Below are positions 59,601 to 64,000 of a DNA stretch of 64,000 nucleotides, one piece after another. The position numbers and the translations under genes were made by a program. The number at the start of each line of letters is the position of its first letter. Positions within the stretch are counted from its first letter, which is position 1. The notes beneath the pieces were generated by a model. That model did no database searches and was not told the origin of the DNA. It was given only the letters and a program-made list of their open reading frames with translations. Source of the stretch: Lepas anatifera (lineage: Eukaryota > Arthropoda > Thecostraca > Lepadidae); assembly GCA_034440635.1 (NCBI GenBank), contig JAOTON010001077.1:62001-126000 (forward strand). Direction: 5' to 3'.

Positions 59601-61909
59601 GGCATAACTCTTATGTCATTAGAGCTATTGAGATCTGGTAACGAACATTTGATAGGAAATTGTCAGTCCTTTTTCCGGTATGTGAAACGTAAAGACCTCC
59701 CGCCAGTGGTTTGACCTCCAGAGGTCACCTCGTGACCTAAGATGACCTGAGGTCACGAAAGGTCAAAAAGTGACCTTGCCGTATATCAAATAAAAGCCAG
59801 TGACGAGACAAACACGATGGTGTTTGTTTCAGCGCTCTAGCTTAATTAGGTCAAAAGTTATTGTCAAAATACTGTTTTTGACCCGGTGACCTTGGATGAC
59901 CTTGGAGAGGTCAAAGGGCAAATATGGCCCCTGGAATCCGTGAAGGGGTGTCTAAGAACACTTTTCTGATCAAGCTGAGCATTTTCAATCGCTTTTGTGA
60001 CTTTTAGATCATAAGACAGCTTTTCCCCATGCTTTTTCAATGGGAGAGGTCACCTCTTGACCTGACCTCAGGGCACGAAATCGAAAAATCCCGGATATAC
60101 ACGTCGTAGACCCTGGAAGGGTCATGAAGTGTAGGAGGTTTCAAATTGATCGACTTCGAAATGTAGCTCTTACAGAGCTCTAAAGTTGAAGTGAGGTGAC
60201 CTTGGTTGACCTCGTCTGGTGACCTGACCTTGGGTGACCCGGGGTAAAAAATTTCAGGGATGGTGGGAAAATGATGCAGTGAGAGGTAGAGCCCTCAACC
60301 GCGGCGCTGCGCCTCTTCGTTTTTCTGCTATCCCGGAAAAACCATAGGGGGGCCATCGATGGCCCCCCGGTGGGGTGAGGGTTAAGAATGGGTGCCGGCT
60401 CGATGTATTTTTCCTCGTATTTTCACTGAAGACCAGAGAAGGAAACGGGAAACCTTCAGGACTCAAAAGGGTACTTTCTAAGGACGTTTTTGTTTGATTT
60501 CTGTGGGCACCGTTGTTTCTCTTTGGGCGTAGAGCTCCGATAAGCGGCCGAAGTGACTTCAGAAATGGGCAAAATAGCTCTTGCCCAACGATTAACAGCT
60601 TTGCAGTAGTTTTGCTCTTACTGGGTACTGGTGCCCACTGGGAAAAATTTGGAGGGTTGGGGGGGGCAACATGAGGTGCTGGAGACCTAAAATAGTACCC
60701 AGATTCTATGCAAAAAATAATGGTCCTCTTAGTTAGATCACTGGATACATGAGTACTTGGTCAGAGATAATTATTGTTAACTGCATTGCCATGCCTTTGA
60801 TTCTGCACCTTGTTTTTACACCTTGTTTGTTTTGTTTTTATGTGCAGATGTTTTTCCACCGCGATGTTTGTGTGGGATATATCTCGTATCCTTCTTATTC
60901 TTGGCTGCACCCAAGTTAAGAGGGCAAGTGCCAAGTCTGTCACATTCAGTGCCCTGGGCGAGACGATAAACACTGAAAATACTGCACTTTTGGTGTGGAT
61001 GGTATTCTTATTTTCTTGACAACAATGTGAATGACATTTTGTTAAATTTCAGACTTTAGTGGTAAAATCTGACCTTCCAAATTCCTAGTCCAGGCGACTT
61101 GTAAGTACGAAGTGCATTATCTAAATTGAAAGTCTAAAATCTCCTCACGGTCAAGGAACCTGAGTAAACTGTACACTATTTAAAACTTTTATACGGCCTT
61201 ACATTTGTTTTGTCAACTTTATACAAGTCATGAATGTAATCTGTTTCAGCGCATCTATTCTGGGAGGCCTGTGCCGCTGGTTGACGGACAGAAGTACGCC
61301 TGCGCCGACCCCGAGTTCTCTCTCCTCTCCACCGAAAGCTGCCTCGTCTACAGCTTCGGCATCAATGACGACTGGTCCTTCGACGACGACATGGAGAACC
61401 TCGGTTGCCAGATCTTCGCGTTCGATCCCAGCATGAACCAAACAACAGGGGGACAAAATGGAACGATATTTTTTGCCCGATACGGTATTGGGTACTGGGA
61501 TGGCGTGAGCGAAAACGACTGGCAGATACGCACCTTGGACTCTTTTATTCACCAGCTGCACCACGCTGAGCGCAGCATCCAGTACATCAAGATGGATGTA
61601 GAAACTGCCGAGTGGCAGGTTCTGTCTCAACAAACTGGCAAAATGCGAAATTCCTCGCTCTTTAAAAACGTGGAGCAGCTGGGGGTGGAGCTTCACTTTC
61701 CATCGCCGTGGTTGGATATGCTAACGCAGGAGAAGTTCTACCGTGATGTTTATGACATATTCCTGCGCATGCAGCAGCTAGGCTTTTACCTGTTTTCTTA
61801 CCAGCCGAATCAGCTAGTTCAGCCGGACCTGGCCGTTCCTGGCTGGAGAAATAACATCACGTCGGCGTTCGAGGTGGTTTGGCTCAAGACTAATTGCGCC
61901 GATGTGTGA
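30784..61909 (+). CDS. METTL24-like: METTL24-like type II membrane protein, Methyltransf_22 domain
   Basis: Putative SAM-dependent methyltransferase of the METTL24/Methyltransf_22 family, anchored in the secretory pathway with the domain in the lumen; substrate unknown. Exons: 30784-30908, 58530-58686, 61250-61909 (stop), giving 313 residues. Joints are GT-AG with agreeing phases (AG|G makes Arg, then phase 0). Residues about 9-30 are a membrane anchor (LNLCGLCLISVTTFTCLHLA). Exon 2 has CGKVLRFGGEDP. Exon 3 has CLVYSFGINDDWSFD, GCQIFAFDPSM (SAM-binding strands) and YIKMDVETAEWQVL, like the FkbM-type K-x-D-V-E-x-A-E-W block. An earlier in-frame ATG at 30583, also in good Kozak context, would add 67 residues with a second hydrophobic stretch. 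I prefer 30784 because it gives the family's usual single anchor. Intron 1 is 27.6 kb. Confidence 0.88.
30909..32319. other. METTL24-like intron 1, first part
   Basis: AT-rich intron DNA after the donor GTAGGT (30909). No exon or repeat family was recognised. The 167-codon open frame at 31692-32195 has no domain and appears fortuitous. Confidence 0.5.
32320..32866. repeat. Two tandem 220-bp units separated by (TA)n
   Basis: Units 32371-32590 and 32645-32864 are nearly identical, with a 274-bp period. They are separated and preceded by TA tracts (32320-32371 and 32590-32645). Their inverted reading contains CGAAACGTCGAC after a GAAAGC hairpin-like stretch, resembling a decayed hammerhead (see findings). 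Confidence 0.85.
32804..33358. repeat. Foldback, 271-bp arms with a 14-nt loop
   Basis: Left arm 32804-33074 and right arm 33089-33358 are near-perfect reverse complements. They run from ATCACGGCATTTACAGG to the middle CACAATTTTT/AAAAATTGTG. The left arm overlaps the end of the second 220-bp unit, so the hairpin arose from the same repeat family. Confidence 0.9.
33359..34230. other. Intronic DNA with a 125-codon open frame
   Basis: A plus-strand frame at 33565-33942 (125 codons, first codon ATG) has no recognisable domain or splice context. It starts right after a cluster of ACTGATC/GACCGATC words (33490-33565). Probably not a gene. Confidence 0.35.
34231..35740. repeat. GGCGCCCC minisatellite element with two heads
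   Basis: Two related heads (34231 and 34769, 538 bp apart) start GACGGCGGATTCC and continue with a short hairpin (GTGGTGCAGTTGCACCAC at about 34255, GTGTGCAGTTGCACAC at about 34791). They are followed by dozens of degenerate units of about 20-30 bp, of the type GGCGCCCCTGGATAGCA. The complement of the head end, GAATCCGCCGTC, closes a related piece at 44880-44892, so GACGGCGGATTC is probably a transposon terminus. Confidence 0.75.
35750..36189. other. Unassigned intronic DNA
   Basis: GC-rich first part containing a GGAGGGGGGCG motif twice, then AT-rich sequence with no recognisable feature. Confidence 0.4.
36190..36390 (-). mobile_element. tRNA-derived SINE, family 1, copy B
   Basis: The minus strand starts near 36390 with CGCCCCGGTTGCTCGGTTGG and TAGAGCGTCGGGCTCCG (A box), followed by a B-box-like GAGATCGGTTCCCC. 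It is the same family as 6680-6788. Acceptor-stem pairing is absent, so it is not a tRNA gene. Confidence 0.62.
36748..37022. mobile_element. CATA-ended hAT-like MITE, distinct subfamily
   Basis: Termini CATAGGCAGATCCAGG and the complement of CATACGCGGATCCAGG are inverted. The flanks are a near-perfect 8-bp repeat, GACGGATC (36740-36747) and GGCGGATC (37023-37030). The interior has GACCTTTCAGGGGGCGCC words shared with 28695 and 48480. Confidence 0.6.
37031..38129. other. Unassigned intronic DNA
   Basis: AT-rich with no recognised exon or repeat terminus. Confidence 0.4.
38130..39304 (+). mobile_element. Decayed R1/ingi-like LINE with RNase H
   Basis: Plus-strand pieces of one non-LTR retrotransposon in shifting frames: YVLVAFDFAHAYDVVDHHLL (RT catalytic block, 38161-38222); KMVVSGAKIQVLVMSQWARD; LGVTIDRLLHFGPHCKRLWE; GYVRGAMEYAAATWLHATPP; KMRASARIITGCTHSTPSRV; and an RNase H start WTDGSVHGGVTSGGAGS, ending at 39304. 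The stretch that should contain the Y-x-D-D loop is missing, so there is an internal deletion as well as stops. It is nonfunctional. Confidence 0.78.
39305..39896. other. Unassigned intronic DNA
   Basis: May contain a residual LINE 3' end; nothing else recognised. Confidence 0.35.
39897..40355. mobile_element. TTAA-ended MITE, copy 3
   Basis: Third copy of the family at 2110 and 7394, in the same orientation. Ends are TTAAAGGGAACGTGGCACC and GGTGCCACATTCCTTTTAA. The interior block around GATGTCATGATCTGGCAACC is conserved. Confidence 0.72.
40688..40758 (-). mobile_element. tRNA-derived SINE head, family 2
   Basis: The minus strand reads GGCGCAGTGGTCTAGTGGTT (A box), then a B box GGGTCGAATCCGGGG at 40690-40705. 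The spacing is tRNA-like, but the 5' and 3' ends do not pair, so it is a SINE head rather than a tRNA gene. Confidence 0.55.
40770..41790. other. Unassigned intronic DNA
   Basis: AT-rich, with no recognisable exon or element end. Confidence 0.4.
41800..42645 (-). mobile_element. Jockey-like LINE RT fragment
   Basis: Minus-strand RT pieces in order: LGVRGHLGWFISNIPKNMYF, VNSVVSDWHQQQSSIAQDSA (degenerate P-Q-G-S block), LFAVMTNDIADTLPAN, FFVEDFTI (degenerate Y-V-D-D), QRRLQLGLDILQQWITRNGL, LSYVPHLKDFRKKCFDTLKI, ADREMFLMLYTL and LYRSLIRPKIEYGC. Frameshifts and a local expansion of GCGTATAACGT-like words (about 41965-42040) break it. It abuts the minisatellite starting near 42648. Confidence 0.75.
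42648..43285. repeat. CTGGTGGTTTCTGGTGGTCA minisatellite with MITE inside
   Basis: Tandem variants of TCTGGTGGTTTCTGATGG over 42648-42845 and 43081-43285. They are split by the MITE at 42846-43080, whose target duplication is one of the repeat words. A matching array in opposite orientation is at 44463-44790. Confidence 0.85.
42846..43080. mobile_element. CATA-ended hAT-like MITE, copy 2
   Basis: Reverse-orientation copy of 11914-12146. A perfect 8-bp repeat GTTTCTGG flanks it (42838-42845 and 43081-43088). It inserted into the minisatellite after that array formed. Confidence 0.78.
43286..44435. other. Intronic DNA with a GC-rich island
   Basis: About 43430-43560 is very GC- and CpG-rich (GCGCGCTGCCGGCGCCGCG words) between AT-rich flanks. 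A CCGTGTGCGAGTGTTT word is duplicated at 43863-43901. No RNA gene or exon was recognised. Confidence 0.4.
44463..44790. repeat. ACCATCAGAAACCACCAG minisatellite
   Basis: Tandem variants of AAACCATCAGAAACGACCACC. It is the inverted counterpart of 42648-43285, and the outer edges also match (AAAACCATCAGG and CCTGATGGTTTT). The open frames across it are repeat artefacts. Confidence 0.87.
44791..44892. mobile_element. End of a GACGGCGGATTC-type element
   Basis: Three GGCGCCCCC words are followed by CTTGCACCACTTCTCGAAAATAG and the terminus GAATCCGCCGTC. This matches, inverted, the heads at 34231 and 34769. It joins directly to the LINE fragment that starts at 44893, so the element probably inserted there. 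The opposite end is unclear; a weak candidate GACCGCTGGAATC lies near 44438. Confidence 0.5.
44893..45720 (-). mobile_element. LINE RT C-terminal fragment with nested MITE
   Basis: The minus strand reads EVMSQWFQQHGMLVNAGKTE (post-catalytic RT block), QTPSIMFMGQQLECKSAVENLGA (45216-45300), CFGILVGLAHAKHVLPRDVL, LRYCIQVFGSANSTCFGKIQ, FNFAARVLSGRRKYDHVSDV and LGWLNSSQFLVYSDLCLLSE. Apart from the MITE and one in-frame TGA near 45222, the frame is open, so this copy is fairly recent. It resembles Jockey/CR1-type elements. Confidence 0.78.
45328..45595. mobile_element. hAT-like MITE with perfect 8-bp target duplication
   Basis: Starts CAGGGGCGTAGCC and ends CTGGCCCCTG. It is flanked by identical ACGTCGAT (45320-45327 and 45596-45603). 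Removing the element and one duplication rejoins the surrounding LINE frame exactly, so the insertion borders are secure. Confidence 0.88.
45721..49811. other. METTL24-like intron 1, unassigned stretch
   Basis: No exon was recognised. A repeat-like patch at 48395-48500 (GGATCCAGGGGTGCAAAGGG and CCCCTGAAAGGTCG words) resembles the interior of 36748-37022. The remainder is unique-looking, with scattered short open frames lacking domains. Confidence 0.4.
49816..50837. mobile_element. TTAA-flanked 1.0-kb DNA element, copy A (AGGTCA-rich)
   Basis: Termini CCCGCGCCCCACCGGGG and CCGGTGGGGCGAGGG are inverted. TTAA lies immediately outside at 49812-49815 and 50838-50841, which is the piggyBac-type signature. 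The 1022-bp interior encodes no transposase but is dense in AGGTCA/TGACCT. Copy B (59360-60381) has the same length and a very similar sequence. Confidence 0.78.
50842..51893. other. Unassigned intronic DNA
   Basis: AT-rich; no exon or element end recognised. Confidence 0.4.
51902..52083. mobile_element. Small hAT-like element
   Basis: Starts CATGGGTGCCG and ends CGGCGCCCCTG (9 of 11 inverted match). Flanks ACTCTTAG (51894-51901) and CTTCTTAG (52084-52091) agree at 6 of 8. In inverted orientation it matches 110-273, including GAGCATATTCGGTAC and AGCATTAATGACGATTG. Confidence 0.6.
52092..53516. other. Unassigned intronic DNA
   Basis: Contains a short CA-rich run (about 53060-53090) and a GC-rich patch at 53400-53510 with no supported exon. 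Confidence 0.4.
53517..53661. mobile_element. Probable short MITE
   Basis: Ends CAGTGGCGTGGCCAG and CTGGCTATGCCACTG are inverted (13 of 15). The 145-bp interior is unremarkable and I see no clear target duplication, so the call rests on the termini. Confidence 0.45.
53662..56246. other. Unassigned intronic DNA
   Basis: GC-rich patches at about 54440-54600 and 54750-54860, otherwise AT-rich. No exon with a supported splice phase was found. Confidence 0.4.
56251..57255. mobile_element. TTAA-flanked 1.0-kb DNA element, divergent copy C
   Basis: Starts CCCTCGCCCCGGTGGGG and ends CCACCGGGGCGCGGG. TTAA lies on both sides (56247-56250 and 57256-57259). The termini are of the same kind as copies A and B, but the interior differs and matches the decayed copy at 15680-16120. 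It is also rich in AGGTCA/TGACCT. Confidence 0.72.
57260..58529. other. End of METTL24-like intron 1
   Basis: Unassigned DNA up to the acceptor CTTTGACAG at 58521-58529, which has a fair pyrimidine tract. Confidence 0.5.
58687..59355. other. METTL24-like intron 2, first part
   Basis: Begins with the donor GTATGC. A good acceptor-like CTTCCCCCAG at about 59055-59064 is followed by an open stretch, but no donor in compatible phase was found, so no exon is called. Confidence 0.45.
59360..60381. mobile_element. TTAA-flanked 1.0-kb DNA element, copy B (AGGTCA-rich)
   Basis: Same termini and length (1022 bp) as 49816-50837, with TTAA at 59356-59359 and 60382-60385. It lies in intron 2 of the METTL24-like gene. 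Confidence 0.78.
60386..61249. other. METTL24-like intron 2, last part
   Basis: Unassigned AT-rich DNA ending at the acceptor CTGTTTCAG (61241-61249). Confidence 0.5.
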
Positions 61910-61964
61910 CACCGGTATTGCTGGCGATGGTGACTAACTCTCTACTGTCAGGGCAGTCATAATA

Positions 61965-61970
61965 ATTAAA
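61965..61970 (+). promoter_or_regulatory. Possible ATTAAA poly(A) signal of the METTL24-like gene
   Basis: ATTAAA, the commonest variant of the poly(A) signal, lies 56 bp after the stop codon in an AT-rich tail. No canonical AATAAA is nearer. Confidence 0.35.
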
Positions 61971-62879
61971 TTATCTTTAGAATACAAATTATGTTTATTA
62001 TTTTTTCATCTTTTCAATTATTCTATATTTTATGTATTTATTCATCGATTCAACAGCATCGCCAACAGATAAAATCTATCTACAGGCGAAGTCCAAGCGT
62101 TAAATCAATCGGCTCTAGCACTTGCTATTGAGTTTGTATGTATCCTTCAACCAGTGGTTGTATTTTGGAGAGTGTGAGCCGTTCTTGGTGTGGACCGGTG
62201 GCATTTGCGAAAGCGCTGAGGGCTGTGATGAGTATCATAGCCTTCGCATCGGTGTTTCCTTCATTTGTGAAAGATCAGTGAAGTATTAAGAGTTTGAAGA
62301 CTGTGAGGTTGTTGAAGACTGTGCTGTGATACTTCTCAGGTAGCGTGGTTATTGCAGGTTAGCTGGACGTTATTACAGGTTAGCAGGACTTTGTTACATG
62401 TTAGCAAAGTCGATATTACTGTTTACATGAAGTGTGAACTCAGTGATGTCGTGTGACAGGAATAAACGCATCAAATATTTTCGTTTTAGTAATGAATTTT
62501 ATATCTCTGCTCTGGCAGAGAAGTGTCCCCTCCCAGCCCACTTGAATCCTTACAATAGTATTCTGCCCCACAAACTCTCACCAAATAATGCACAATTAAC
62601 AGCAAAAATTGAACGGAAAAATTCTCCGAACATACCACGTTCTCGTCGACCATTTACACAAAGAAGACTCGGCCATTTCTGCGACTGTTTTGTGGTTTTC
62701 GTCCATCACTTATGCATTATTATCAAAACAACTCGACAATAACTTTCCAAGTACGGACCCGAGGCTGCTGGGCTGCTGGATCAGCAGATTGTTTTAGGGG
62801 TTTGTCTGTATGCCAGCACCTACGCCGAGCACCTGCGATATGATATGTTTGTCTCGGTGTTTGCTGTATTAACTCGTGC
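61971..62879. other. Unassigned DNA downstream of the METTL24-like gene
   Basis: Repeated GGTTAGC(T/A)GGAC-type words at about 62355-62410; no gene recognised. Confidence 0.4.
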
Positions 62880-63090
62880 CTCGCTTACACCCCTAGCCTG
62901 ATTTTTTTAGGCGGGGGCTTATCGACGCACCAACTGTCAGGATCTTATGGCGTCACCAACTGAGTCCCTGTTGGAAGAGTTCCTCGGGAGCCAGCTTGCT
63001 CGTTGTTCAGGGAGGCCGCCGGGCCTTGAACCGGGGTCGGCTGCGTGATAGCCAGCTACGCTGACCACTCCACTACCACGCCCCTGACCC
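62880..63090 (-). mobile_element. tRNA-Asp-like SINE
   Basis: The minus strand from about 63085 reads GGTAGTGGAGTGGTCAGCGT, then a tRNA-Asp-like arm with TATCACGCAG, and CCCCGGTTCAAGGCCCGG (B box). The acceptor stem does not pair and the anticodon arm is altered, so it is a SINE head. The body continues to about 62880, where a T-run lies. Confidence 0.6.
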
Positions 63091-64000
63091 CCTAAGGCAC
63101 CCGGCTGGCAAGGGAAATTTTGTCCTCCCCCTCCTGCCCCGTTCCTGTCTCATTCCCTGGATGAGCTAAATTAGAATTGCCAGCGGCGTTTGAAAGCTCT
63201 TGTCCAGACGAAGGGAAAATATACTAACTGTTTTTAGGGCAGATCAATATCGATGGCACGCTGAGGTAAAACATGTTCTATAGGATTACAACATGGCGTT
63301 GGTGATTTTCCCCTGTATATTCTTAAAGAGTGTCAGTAAAGCGAATGAATGGATATTAATGGAGTTCTCTCATCGTGGTAAACCAAATGATGTACAATAT
63401 GACTATTCTTGGCCAAATGTTTATGTTTGTTTGTGGCAAATCGGTAACAAGGCACAATTTCACTGGCAGGCAAAGCCAATTCGTGGAAAAGAAGAATGCG
63501 CATTTGAGCAAAAATGTCCATCCTAATAAATATGCTCCAATTACTCCGAAAATATGCTCAGGTGAAACAATAATAAGCTCAACAAACATATGCTTGACTT
63601 ACTTCGAAAACCGAAGCATTTGGATCACAAATAAGTTGTCCTGAAAAAAGAGCGGTAACCTCTTCATAGGTAATCCTTTTGAGTCCAAATTGGACTCATG
63701 TTTAAAAACAATTACGCGTGCACAGGTGAAAAAACTGTAGAGGTGTAAGACTCCAATATATGTAGTAAGTGACACGGATGATTCAAGCAACGCGAAAAAT
63801 TAAGTTGGTGAAAAGTCAGACGGACCGAAGCTACATTACTATTAGCTTCCTAAGAACTCTACAAAATAATTAAAGGAGTCTGTATTTGTCTGACACAAAA
63901 ATGTGTTCACCTTTCTCGATACCCACATATAGAGAAGCTACCGAGGACATGGCTAGGACGTTCGCCGCGGCCGGCCAAGAAAAGCAGCAAGCGTGTGGAT
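63091..64000. other. Unassigned DNA at the window end
   Basis: AT-rich, with no recognised exon or element. Short open frames around 63293-63790 lack domains. Confidence 0.4.

Noticed and set aside
63010..63085. Functional tRNA-Asp gene
   Set aside because: A and B boxes are present, but the acceptor stem does not pair and the anticodon arm is altered. It fits a SINE head.

Overview
The window is animal nuclear DNA: genes are split into short exons with GT–AG introns, there are no operons or bacterial signals, and most of the sequence is interspersed repeats. The repeat set (Penelope-like element with hammerhead ribozymes, RNase H-bearing R1/ingi-like LINE, Jockey/CR1-like LINEs, hAT-like and TTAA-ended MITEs, tRNA-derived SINEs) and the protein types suggest an arthropod, probably a crustacean. 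A barnacle is possible, but the sequence alone cannot fix the species.

Two host genes are supported, arranged divergently. On the minus strand (14950 down to 3086) is an SLC17-family (sialin/vesicular-transporter-like) major-facilitator transporter. I assembled it by hand from 12 exons whose splice phases all agree; the most 5' coding exon with the ATG was not found. On the plus strand (30784 to 61909) is a METTL24-like type II membrane protein with a Methyltransf_22 domain, in three exons. Its first intron is 27.6 kb and is packed with transposons.

Layout. 1-0.55 kb: a hAT-like element. 2.1-2.6 kb: a TTAA-ended MITE. 3.1-15 kb: the transporter, with introns holding a 2.66-kb foldback (3968-6623), a SINE, a second MITE and a LINE fragment carrying a nested MITE. 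15-20 kb: unassigned DNA with a decayed AGGTCA-rich repeat, a TA tract and a CTG-rich tract. 20.2-24.15 kb: a hAT-like element with a triplicated head and a large internal minisatellite. 24.9-28.3 kb: a tandem Penelope-like element. 30.6-61.9 kb: the METTL24-like gene. Its introns hold TA-flanked units with a degenerate ribozyme core, GGCGCCCC-type and CCACCAGAAACC-type minisatellites, three LINE fragments, several MITEs and three ~1-kb TTAA-ended elements rich in nuclear-receptor half-sites. 62-64 kb: a tRNA-Asp-like SINE and unassigned DNA.

The host genes show no functional link to each other. The most interesting material is the mobile DNA. Several unrelated foldback or tandem elements end exactly in (TA)n tracts. 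The Penelope-like element has two hammerhead ribozymes spaced one full unit (2650 bp) apart. A roughly 1-kb DNA-transposon family disperses dense AGGTCA half-sites.
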